64,000 nt of DNA, taken from the NCBI GenBank assembly GCA_905221605.1, contig CAJNDS010001191.1:400644-464643 (forward strand). Direction: 5' to 3'. Every line of letters starts with the position of its first letter. Within the stretch, counting starts at the first letter, position 1. Made by a program: the position numbers and the translations under genes. The notes under the pieces were generated by a model. It worked only from the letters and a program-made list of their open reading frames with translations. It did no database searches and had not been told where the DNA came from. This DNA comes from Symbiodinium natans (lineage: Eukaryota; Sar; Dinophyceae; Suessiales; Symbiodiniaceae). Of this stretch, positions 27,474-37,283 are shown piece by piece.

Positions 27474-28901
27474 ATGGCCGCCAGCCGCAGCGCCCAGACC
27501 TATGAGGGCCTGAACCATGCGAGCCAGGCGCCAGAGCTGCGCAAGGCCCCTCGCTGGTACCTTGTTGGTGCCGGCGTGGTGCTGCTGGCGGTCGCCGGCG
27601 TGGCCGCCAAGGCGTACTCGTCCTCCGGGGCCCTGTTCTCCGCCAGCGCCGCGCGCGGAGGCGAGATTCAGGATTGGGAGGAGCTCCCAGGGATGGACAA
27701 GGTGATCAAGAAGGCCCAGGCCTTGACGCTCAAGCATCCGCTCCGCAACTTGAATGATTTGTTCTACGACTCGCAGCCAGAGGAACTGCCTTGGATCCGC
27801 ACCGAATCTGGGTGCAAGTTGGGATGTGTTTTTGTTGTCTTATGTTGGTTTTGGGGTTCCTATGTGTTTGCTTTGCACTAGCGTTGTTACCCTGCCATTC
27901 TGTTGGTTAAGGAATGCGTGATTGACACCGTTCAAGCAGCAGCCTACCTGGGCCAGGCCGTTGTGTTCCTCTACAAAGCCATCGACTATGCTCCTCACCT
28001 GATATCGTACCTACAACAAAAATAAGTTTCTTAATTTTTGCTTGTTGAACGAACGTGGCCAAGTGTGTTTGCGCCCTTGAATATGTTTTTTTGTGCTACC
28101 TAGAATGGCCTCGAGTGTCCCGACAACTCACCTGTGGGCTGCGCTGCCAGCGTCGCCGGCTTCATCACATCCATCACCTGGATTGCCTCGTACTTGTCCT
28201 TCGCGGCCAACGCCTGTGGTCAGGCTGTGAACTCGGGCGCGCTCTGCGCAGGCGCAGCTCACAGTAAGGGATAGCCAATAGCAAGGGCTTGTCATCTGCC
28301 ACTGTTTGGGATAAGCACTATACGGTAACAACAGGCCACGCTCCTGCTGGGATCAGCCTTTACACATGCTGGTGGCGCAGGTGACTTCACAGCCCTCATG
28401 GCCAATTTCGGTGAGATCGCGACGGTCGGTGCCGCAGTGAAGGCGGACTGCGACTTCGGCAAGAACGCGATCAGCATCATCACGAATCCGGACCCTGTCT
28501 CCCCACCCTGGGCCCAGTTCGTCCCCGGTGGCGCCGGACCTGAGGCCGAGAAGATCCTTGCGATCAAGGGCCACCAGGAGGCCAAGCGCAACAGGGACTT
28601 CGACATCACGCAGTGCGTCATGGACGTGACCAACTCTGCCTCCTACATCGTGCGAGTCATCCTTCAGATTCGGGCTGCTGGCAGTGCCTGCCCAGACCCC
28701 AAGGCCTGTGCTGTCGGGATCATGAACATCATCTCCTCCTTCGCGTGGATCTCCCAGTTCACGGCCTTGGCCGTGTCGGATTGCCAGGTGGGTGCGGACC
28801 AGAAGGCACTGTGCACTGCGGACATTTCTGACATGGTTGCAGCAGTGACCAACGGCCCCGCGGCCGGCATCGCCTCCACGTCCGATTGTGCTGACCTCTA
28901 G
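27474..28901 (+). CDS. Membrane-anchored cysteine-repeat protein, tandem copy 3
   Basis: Exons 27474-27827, 27912-27983, 28104-28263 and 28381-28901. The N-terminus has SRSAQTY and PELRKAP, intermediate between copies 2 and 4. The protein repeats and cysteines are unchanged. Copy 3 starts 1820 bp after copy 2. The spacer upstream (27082-27473) is about as well conserved as the genes, as expected of recent unequal exchange or gene conversion. Confidence 0.82.
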
Positions 28902-29292
28902 GGCAGCTGTTTAAACCTTATGGTATAGGAGCATGGCCAGTGGCCATCAATATAGTGTATAGTGCACATTTTGCTTTCCAGCGGATGTTCCTGACCGCAT
29001 CCCCAGAAGAGACTCGAGTCTGGCCGAAAAGGCGTGGTGCTCTGACTCCTGGAATCTGTTGCGATGACTTGGGGCCATCTGCTGAGCGTGTTGACTTGCA
29101 CGCGGGAGCTGGCAATACGTCTGCTCCCTGCGGCAGCGTTGGACAGCGTTGGAGACGCACTGCAAAAGAGTTGCTTGTAGCCAAAGCATTTGGGCAGCTG
29201 TGCATTGCAGCTCGCATGTCGCCAACATGCTGGAGGCAATTTGCTCTTCAGTCGCAGGGGTCGCAGTGTGTAGCCAGCGGAGGTCGACAGCC

Positions 29293-30720
29293 ATGGCCGC
29301 CAGCCGCAGCGCCCAGACCTATGAGGGCCTGAACCATGCGAGCCAGGCGCCAGAGCTGCGCAGGGCCCCTCGCTGGTACCTTGTTGGTGCCGGCGTGGTG
29401 CTGCTGGCGGTCGCCGGCGTGGCCGCCAAGGCGTACTCGTCCTCCGGGGCCCTGTTCTCCGCCAGCGCCGCGCGCGGAGGCGAGATTCAGGATTGGGAGG
29501 AGCTCCCAGGGATGGACAAGGTGATCAAGAAGGCCCAGGCCTTGACGCTCAAGCATCCGCTCCGCAACTTGAATGATTTGTTCTACGACTCGCAGCCAGA
29601 GGAACTGCCTTGGATCCGCACCGAATCTGGGTGCAAGTTGGGATGTGTTTTTGTTGTCTTATGTTGGTTTTGGGGTTCCTATGTGTTTGCTTTGCACTAG
29701 CGTTGTTACCCTGCCATTCTGTTGGTTAAGGAATGCGTGATTGACACCGTTCAAGCAGCAGCCTACCTGGGCCAGGCCGTTGTGTTCCTCTACAAAGCCA
29801 TCGACTATGCTCCTCACCTGATATCGTACCTACAACAAAAATAAGTTTCTTAGTTTTTGCTTGTTGAACGAACGTGGCCAAGTTGTGTTTGCGCCCTTGA
29901 AGATGTTATTTGTGCTACCTAGAATGGCCTCGAGTGTCCCGACAACTCACCTGTGGGCTGCGCTGCCAGTGTCGCCGGCTTCATCACATCCATCACCTGG
30001 ATTGCCTCGTACTTGTCCTTCGCAGCCAACGCCTGTGGTCAGGCCGTGAACTCGGGCGCGCTCTGCGCAGGCGCAGCTCACAGTAAGGGATAGCCAATAG
30101 CAAGGGCTTGTCATCTGCCACTGTTTGGGATAAGCACTATACGGTAACAACAGGCCACGCTCCTGCTGGGATCAGCCTTTACACATGCTGGTGGCGCAGG
30201 TGACTTCACAGCCCTCATGGCCAATTTCGGTGAGATCGCGACGGTCGGTGCCGCAGTGAAGGCGGACTGCGACTTCGGCAAGAACGCGATCAGCATCATC
30301 ACGAATCCGGACCCTGTCTCCCCACCCTGGGCCCAGTTCGTCCCCGGTGGCGCCGGACCTGAGGCCGAGAAGATCCTTGCGATCAAGGGCCACCAGGAGG
30401 CCAAGCGCAACAGGGACTTCGACATCACGCAGTGCGTCATGGACGTGACCAACTCTGCCTCCTACATCGTGCGAGTCATCCTTCAGATTCGGGCTGCTGG
30501 CAGTGCCTGCCCAGACCCCAAGGCCTGTGCTGTCGGGATCATGAACATCATCTCCTCCTTCGCGTGGATCTCCCAGTTCACGGCCTTGGCCGTGTCGGAT
30601 TGCCAGGTGGGTGCGGACCAGAAGGCACTGTGCACTGCGGACATTTCTGACATGGTTGCAGCAGTGACCAACGGTCCCGCGGCCGGCATCGCCTCCACGT
30701 CCGATTGTGCTGACCTCTAG
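29293..30720 (+). CDS. Membrane-anchored cysteine-repeat protein, tandem copy 4
   Basis: Exons 29293-29646, 29731-29802, 29923-30082 and 30200-30720. The N-terminus combines SRSAQTY with PELRRAP. Copy 4 starts 1819 bp after copy 3. Its downstream spacer is the first to diverge clearly (missing TAGTG near 30770, altered sequence after about 30870), which marks the right edge of the array. Confidence 0.82.
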
Positions 30721-31020
30721 GGCAGCTGTTTAAACCTTATGGTATAGGAGCATGGCCAGTGGCCATCAATATATGCACATTTTGCTTTCCAGCGGATGTT
30801 CCTGACCGCATCCCCAGAAGAGACTCGAGTCTGGCCGAAAAGGCGTGGTGCTCTGACTCCTGGGATCTTGATGTTGCGATGACTTCGGCCCATCTGCTGA
30901 GCGTGTTGACTTGCACGCGGGAGCTGGCAATACGTCTGCTCCGTGCGGCAGCTTTGGACAGCGTTGGAGACGCCCTTCAAAAGAGCTGCTTGTAGGCCAA
31001 GGCTTTTGGGTAATGACATT
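30721..31020 (+). other. Diverging spacer after the fourth tandem copy
   Basis: Sequence related to the array spacer continues to about 31015 (GCCAAGGCTTTTGGGTAAT), then similarity stops before any new exon 1. The array therefore ends with a spacer and not with a fifth gene. Confidence 0.7.
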
Positions 31021-31184
31021 GCATCTGGTTTGCGGGTTTCACAGCCGTGTTTTCTTGCCATATTTTGTATAGTTTTTTGCGGATAATGTCGATACTCCAG
31101 GCAGGCGTTGTCCAAGAGGCGTGGTGGTTTGCTTGGTGGTCGAATGGTGTGACCGGTGACCAGATTTTGCTGTTGCAAAGGCAC

Positions 31185-32700
31185 CTTAAACCCTAAACCC
31201 TAAACATCCCTAAACCCTAAACACCCCACCTGCCTGAGCCGGATGTCAACGTTGGAGACGTGGTGTCCTAATTCCACGCTGTGGCAAGTACTCATCAGAT
31301 CGATGGGTTTTGAGCCGTAACGTCATCCGTCGGGTCACCCATCATGTGCTGGGACTTGCATTGCCTAAACCCTAAACCCTAAGCCCGAAAGCTCCTTGTG
31401 GCCACCGGGCCGTCGCAATAATTCTGGTGGCGGCCATCTCCCCAGCCCAAGGCCTGAACATCTAAAACCATGAGCCGTTAACCCTCAACCTTCAGTATCC
31501 CAAAACACCACCCTTATAAATCACCCTAAAGGCTAAACCCAATCATCACGATCCTGCAGGCCCAGGCATTGGGGTCGGGGCCGATAGAGGCCGCAGCTCG
31601 AAATGAAGTGGGGGGACTTTAGGGTTTAGGGTTTAGGGTTTAGGGTTTAGGGCAACTTCTCGGGTTGTATGTCTAGAACATAGGCCTGAGAGATGTGGCG
31701 GTTTAAGGCTTTAGGCTATGAGGTGTTAGGGCCTGACGTCTACTTGGAGGTTCATGGTACTTATTAACCAATTCTAACAGACCATACTCGTATCACTGTA
31801 CTTATGACCATATTAGGGCACTTCAGGGGCTTACAAGTGGGTTACAACTGGTTAGTGAGTACCCTAAAGCCTAAACCTTAAACCCTAAACCCTCCAAGGC
31901 CCTCCAAGTAGGGCTAACAGCGCTTTCAGGATCATGAGTTGTCTTTTGTTTGAGGCAGCCGAGTTCCTCAGCCTCCTACTTTAGGGTTTAGGGTTTAGGG
32001 TTTAGGGTTTGGGGTTTACTGTCGTGCACGGCTTAGGGGTCAGGGAAGATCCTGAGAACTTATAAACCCTAAGCCCCTCCTAGGCGTCTACAAACCATTA
32101 CCCAGGCCCCCCACACTGGAGTTCAATTGGTCGTTCCTCTTTTGGGGGTTTCCCGGCTTCCCTGTCACATTCTACAAACTTAGCAGCTGAGTGGCCCTTT
32201 TGGGGTTTGTATACTTTGTGGTACTTTACTATAACTTGAGATCTTTAGCCTTTTTGGGCTTATTGGGTTTCTTAGTAAGGCAGCTAAAAATTTAATTTAT
32301 AGCTACCCTCCTAAGTGCAGCCAAGTATAGTCCTGCTAGAATTGAAAGGTTAACCTTATTTTGGCCCATAGTACTCAGCAACTAGGCTTTAAACCATGTG
32401 AGGCACCTCGGACGGGTAGCTTGTCTTAGGGTAGTTCCATGGCCCCTTAGTACGGGCCCTTAAAAAGGGTACCCTGTATATACCCTATGCCAATTAAGGG
32501 CCCATACATCAGATCCCTTCAAAGGAGGTTAAGGACCACATTAAGACCCGAAGCCCTAAACCCTACATGCCTAAACCCTCACCCTAAACCCTAAACCCTA
32601 AACCCCGAACCCCTAACCTCTAAACCCTAAACCCTAAAACCCTAATTCCAAGGGCCCGTGAAAGTACCCTTAGTACTTATAGAGTTCGGGTTGCCTGGGC
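31185..32700. other. Intergenic or intronic DNA with telomeric arrays and hairpins
   Basis: Contains CCCTAAA blocks (31187-31216, 31868-31890, 32577-32642), TTTAGGG blocks (31617-31652, 31979-32010) and an inverted-repeat element of the CTTGGAGGTTCA family starting near 31740. Segments near 32150-32540 resemble repeats found at 36355-36400 and 49870-49990 (TTTACTGTAACTTTAGATCC). No exon is convincing. Confidence 0.5.
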
Positions 32701-32707
32701 GATTGAG

Positions 32708-32760
32708 GAGATCACCAAGCTCCGTGAGGAGCTGGCTGCCAGCAAGCTGGCAGAGGCCAG
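32708..32760 (+). CDS. Coiled-coil exon
   Basis: EITKLREELAASKLAEA plus two bases, donor GTATGGGTTTAGGG, so a TTTAGGG array starts four bases into the intron. Joins in phase to 32867-32896. Confidence 0.6.
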
Positions 32761-35700
32761 GTATGGGTTTAGGGTTTAGGGTTCGGGGTCAAGGGTCTAG
32801 GGTCTAGGGTTTAGGGTTTAGGGTTTAGGGTTTGCTGTAATATGGCGGCTATGCTGTGAAGGTTAGGATGCAGAAGAGGCTCGACAGCCTCGTCAGGTGC
32901 GAAGAGCAACTCAGCAGCTCAGGCCCGATTGTCTACTGCTTGCTTAAGAACCCCAAAACAATAAATAAAAATAATAGTCCTTATATTACTCTAGGAAGAA
33001 TAGTTTGCTTAAGAACCCCAAAAGAATAAGAAAATAGTAATGCCTACATGGCCCTTAACAAGGAATAGTATTCATAAATAATATTAATAATCCCTATATT
33101 ACCCTTAATAAGGAATAATATTCATTTTGTCCAGGGTTCTTTAGCAATTAGTAGTTCTGGAGGGCCATCTAACACTATCTCCCACCCCACGCCGTCCAAG
33201 GCGGAAACGCCACCCTGGCCCATTCCTTTTAGGGTTCAGTTTAGGGTTAGGGTTTTTGCCTAACCCTCAAGTCAACCGCCTACTTCCAAAACATATGCCA
33301 GGCCAGTTAAAGGAGTGCCAGGGTCCGTGAGGCGGTTTCAGGACATGCTTGCGCCATCGAGGTCGAGGGGCTTTAGGGGGGCGGCCTAGGCCTTATTGAG
33401 TTTAGGGTTTAGGGTTTAGGGTTAGGGTGGCGGGGTTTTAGGGTTCAGGTTGGGGCTTTGGGAGTTTGCGGGCTTACCTGTTGGCGCATTTGAATAGGGG
33501 TCGTAGGCTGTCGGTCTTGGATTTCAAGATGTAAAATTGGATAGCTTAGGGGAAGCAGGGTTTCGGGTTTAGGGGAAACAGGCGGAATAGGGTATCGAGT
33601 TTGAGCTTACCAAGCATGTGAGTTTTCTGGCTCCATGGTGTGATCGTAGTTTGGCCATCCTTTGTTTCTTGTGTGCAACCATGCGCATCACGGCTTTTGG
33701 ATTATAGTTGTTCACAGCCGGTGGTGAGAAGATGATGATGACAACACTCTGCACGGCAACATTGAGGATTCCTAGGAAGTTTAGGGTTTGGGTTCTAGGG
33801 TTTAGGGTTTAAGGTGAAACGTGATCTAGTGTCTATGTCGGTGCCCATATCACGAGCACATTGAACAACGCACAACTTTCTCGTGTCGGAGTGGTTCAGA
33901 AAGGGGAACCGAAGCATCTTCTTCGCCAGCCCGTCATCAGCATGCTGGGAACGCAGTTGGTGTGGTTTATACGTGGATTCGAGGGAATGCAGAATGTTTT
34001 TTAAGCACTCGCTCAACAAGGTGGTAGTCCACAAGCCGAGTCTCCGCCTATGAATGTAGGTTTTTTTTGCGAAGATTTGGATGGCGCAAACTGCGTAGTT
34101 TCAAGCTTAAATCCTACACCATCTTTTTTTGGGGGGGGCAACAAGTATGGGTTGCAACCTAAATTAAGTCAGGTTACAGCTCAAATTTCAACTATCGGAA
34201 ACTGAAAGCATCGTGTTGAGACAGGAGGTCCAGGAACGATGTCTGGTTGGGTGTGCAGGTGTGCTGCGTGGGAGTGTAGGTGTATGTGCGTGTGTGTTAT
34301 GGGGTGTGTACTTCTATTCTATTGCTTCTTTTACTGACTTATTGCTACTGCTATTGCAGCTTCTACTTCCGTGGAAGAGGCCTAGCAGTGCAGCGAGGAG
34401 GCCTTGCTGAAATACAACGGACGTCCTCCCAAAACTTTCTTGCCTAAACGGATCTAAGCCCTCCCCTCCCTAGCCGAATGCATTGTAAACCCTCAACGCA
34501 AAAACCAACGTCTAACAATGATCAGTAGTTCTGCTAGGCCCATGATCAAAGTACTGCATAAAAGTTTGTTTTATGATTGTTTGTATGAACATTTGCAGCA
34601 TACACCTCGGAGGCAGAGATTGGGTGAGAGGGGAGGCGGTTTTGGGCTTCGTGTGGCCTTGCAGATTACAAAAGACAGCCTGATTGAAGAAAGCGACAGA
34701 GGAAACAGCTCCCCTCAGGGCCCCAAGAGCCGAAAATCATTACCCCTTTTTGGTTGTGTAAGGTTTCGGTTCTGTTGCTGTTTCTGGGCCTGCGCAGGGG
34801 CGGGGAGGCAGGGGGGCGGGGAGAACCTCTCACATCTTCACAAAGGGTTCATGCAAGCCCCTTTGCGTGATCGCGCGGGCGCGTAACCGTTCGCGAAAAC
34901 ATTCTGATGCCCATGCTGTTTGGCACCCCCATGCTTTGCACCCTTGTATAAGCAACATGAAGCAACTACATTCAGGTTAAGAAGGAGCCCGTGTTTTCTT
35001 CTCTTCTGAGTCTCGAACTAAAAAGGCACTCCGAGCCAGCTTAAGCAAAGCACGTTCTGCCGCCCAATCTCTTGCGGATTCGAATGCAATGGGGGGTAAG
35101 GGACCCCCCCATGTAGACCCCCAAATAGTAGGATCCCTTATAGCAAGGACCCCCAATATGGTACCCCTAATATCGTAAACGCCCTCCATTGAAAAAAGAA
35201 AAACCGGCCTCTGCCAGCAAGATCTGTACTTTGCCGTATCCTTTTTCTCGGCCGGGACCATGTCTGGGACCTTGTTTGTCAGTAGTGTTCCGTGTTACAA
35301 CACCATTCTTTATGTCCAGCTAGGCCCAACAACAGGAGCTTTGGTATGGTCAGAACAAATGAACGTATCGGAAATGCAACTCGAGAAAGCAAACTTTTCG
35401 GCCAGATGGTCGGCGCAAGAGTTATTGCTACCGTCACCATTATAAACAATGCCAACGCATTATAAACCTTAAACCCTAAACCCATAATCCTAAACCCTGT
35501 AACCCTAAACCCTTTAGCCCTATAACCCTAAATTACCCTAAACCCCAGCTGCAACCCCACGAAGATGAAGCCACGAAAGCTTTGGAAGCCAGGCGCGGGC
35601 CAACGATGCTTGCGACGCTCTCCGCCGTGAAGTTGCGGCCGCCAAGGAAAGGGAGGCTCTGGGTTTAGGGTTTAGGGTTTAGGGTTTAGGGTTTAGGGTT

Positions 35701-36557
35701 TAGGGTTTAGGGTTTAGGGTTTAGGGTTTAGGGTTTAGGGTTTAGGGTTTAGGGTTTAGGGTTTAGGGTTTAGGGTTTAGGGTTTATCTTGGGGAGGCTT
35801 TAAGGGGATGGATTTTAGGGGTTGGTGGGGGACATTTGTATAATGGCTTTGGGATTCTTGGGAATACTGCAATTCCTAAGAAGCAGCACATGGAAAAGGT
35901 CTTTTTATTTAAATTTTGCTAAGGTTCCAAGTTCAGTATTAGGCAGGGGGTATGACAATCCCTATGAAGGACTGTCAGTACAAGGGTGAACATCCCAAGG
36001 TAAACCATTCACCGCCCGAACAGCCCTTGAGCCCTGTAGTCTCTTCAAGCGCTGCAGTAAAGGATCTTTCCCTTTGCCCAAGGATCCGTTTAGGGTTTTG
36101 GGTTTCGGCTTTAGGGTTTCGGGTTTAGGGTTTAGGGTACCTAAAGTATATACTTCGTCCCTAAAGCTACTGTGCATGGGCATAGGAGCCCCTTTATACG
36201 TCCCAAGTATATACTTTCTAGGTACATGGATCCTTAGGCATCTGGTCAGGTTGAGGCCACCGCGCAGTTGAAAGCCGACCTGGTGGCGGCCCAAGAGAGA
36301 CTGGCCGAGTGGAGTGACCTGCCTAAACCTTTCTGCAAATCGGGCTTGAGGCTTCTTTTACTTTGTGGTGCTTTACTGTAACTTTAGATCCTTGGCCTCA
36401 ACTCGGAACCTGCAAACATCTATACATAAGCCCGCTAGCTCACACTTTGCAGGAGGTGTTGTCAACGGCATCTCAATTCGGTGCCTGTATAGAGAACGAA
36501 CTGCTCAGCATTGCAACCGGAACTGGCGACCTTTGGTTCAAAAAGTTGCTGATTTAA
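32708..36557 (+). CDS. Coiled-coil gene, 3' portion with many short exons
   Basis: Proposed exons: 32708-32760, 32867-32896, 33322-33361, 34394-34422, 34599-34623, 34665-34757, 35593-35662, 36250-36308 and terminal 36453-36557 (TAA). The first two join in phase (AG + G) to give a heptad-like stretch EITKLREELAASKLAEARMQ followed by KRLDSLV. Exon 35593-35662 reads ARANDACDALRREVAAAKER, and 36250-36308 reads VEATAQLKADLVAAQERLA. A charged, alanine-rich, heptad-spaced pattern is typical of long coiled coils; no named family can be assigned. Introns hold telomeric arrays and hairpins. The 5' end is unknown and phase continuity across all exons has not been shown. Confidence 0.5.
32942..33163. repeat. 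Inverted-repeat cluster, family TGCTTAAGAACCCCAAAA
   Basis: TGCTTAAGAACCCCAAAA occurs twice (about 32940 and 33007) and faces the complementary GGGTTCTTTAGCAA near 33135-33150. Between them are AATAGTATTCAT-type short palindromes. Relatives lie at about 43740-43872 and 63780-63895. Confidence 0.6.
34665..34757 (+). CDS. Exon of the coiled-coil gene
   Basis: Thirty-one codons, ITKDSLIEESDRGNSSPQGP then KSRKSLPLFGC, between CCTTGCAG and GTAAGG, phase 0 on both sides. A serine-rich, phosphosite-like linker rather than coiled coil. Confidence 0.55.
35093..35177. repeat. Inverted-repeat element, family TAGGGGTACCATATTGGGG
   Basis: GGGGTAAGGGACCCCCCCAT at one end and ATATGGTACCCCTAATATCG at the other, with GGATCCCTTATAGC in the middle. 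Relatives at 51509-51590, 54845-54955 and 55915-56010. Confidence 0.55.
35593..35662 (+). CDS. Coiled-coil exon ending exactly at a telomeric array
   Basis: ARANDACDALRREVAAAKER plus EAL and one base. Acceptor is GAAGCCAG; the donor GT is the GT of the first GGTTTAGGG of a 124-bp array. The motif GGGAGGCT at the exon end recurs right after the array (about 35794), as a possible target duplication. Confidence 0.62.
35663..35787 (+). repeat. Intronic TTTAGGG telomeric array
   Basis: About seventeen perfect TTTAGGG units, among the purest arrays in the window, starting at the splice donor of the preceding exon. Confidence 0.97.
36453..36557 (+). CDS. Probable terminal exon of the upstream coiled-coil gene
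   Basis: EVLSTASQFGACIENELLSI and then TGDLWFKKLLI followed by TAA, after the acceptor ACACTTTGCAG. The next gene's ATG lies 43 bp downstream. Confidence 0.5.
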   Translation, partial: EVLSTASQFGACIENELLSIATGTGDLWFKKLLI

Positions 36558-36600
36558 GAGACTCTTTGGCGGCGCTAGTTGGGCCCTGTAGGCTGGCCGC

Positions 36601-37283
36601 ATGGCCGAGCCGGTGCCGCTGGAAACCTTCGAGCGCGCACCGCCAGCCCGTGCTGCACAGTCGTCGTCCTCGTTTGCATATCCTCCTGGACGGACAGAGG
36701 GGGACGAGGAGGAGCGGCGGCGGCGGCAGCTGGAGCTTGCAGGAGACGAGGAGCTGGCCCGCAACCTCGCGGCCCAGCTGCGCTTGACCTCCCCAGCAGA
36801 GACAGCAGATTCCGCAGGCGGCCTGCAGTCAGAAGCCTTCCGAGACGACGACAGGCGGCTACCTCGAGTGGGAGACCGAAGTAGCCCAGACAGTCCATAC
36901 AGAGGTGACTTCGTGAACGAGTACACTTTACACTTTTTTGGGGATACTACAATCCCTTCTAGAACTGAAAGTGTACGCTTGTTGGGGGGCTTACGAACTC
37001 AGCAACTAAGGTCACAGCCCACTTAGAAGCCCCTTGAGTGCCCCAGCATGGTCATAAGTAGAGTTATAAGCACAGTTATAAGTATAGTTGAGAAGTACCA
37101 GGTGATGCAGACACAGACAGAATGCCTGGAGTGGAGTACCATGCGATGGACTCAGACACCGAGGATGCTTTCTATGCGGAGCCCCCAAAGGCCGCCGGGT
37201 ACCATCACGTTATCTGCAACGTCCTCGTCAACCTTTTCCGCGCGGGGGGAGGCTGGGGCTCTCGTGTGCAGAATGCCACAGAC
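36601..37283 (+). CDS. N-terminal exons 1 and 2 of the coiled-coil gene
   Basis: Exon 1 (36601-36904) starts at the ATG 8 bp after GTAGGCTGGCCGC, a possible leader acceptor, and encodes a charged stretch with GDEEERRRRQLELAGDEELA. Exon 2 (37102-37283) continues in phase with DADTDRMPGVEYHAMDSDTE. The 197-bp intron runs GTGACT to CAG. AGGTGA lies at both splice sites (36903 and 37101), a short direct repeat as expected of an inserted intron, and the intron holds an inverted-repeat element. The acidic-basic N-terminus is likely disordered. Confidence 0.6.

Noticed and set aside
23759-31184. Minus-strand frames of 67-155 codons repeated along the tandem array
   Set aside because: They are mirror frames of the + strand exons and spacers; the + strand has consistent splice sites, start and protein-like repeats.
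35663-35787. Chromosome end (true telomere)
   Set aside because: Unique sequence and exons continue on both sides, and dozens of similar arrays in both orientations occur throughout; all are interstitial.
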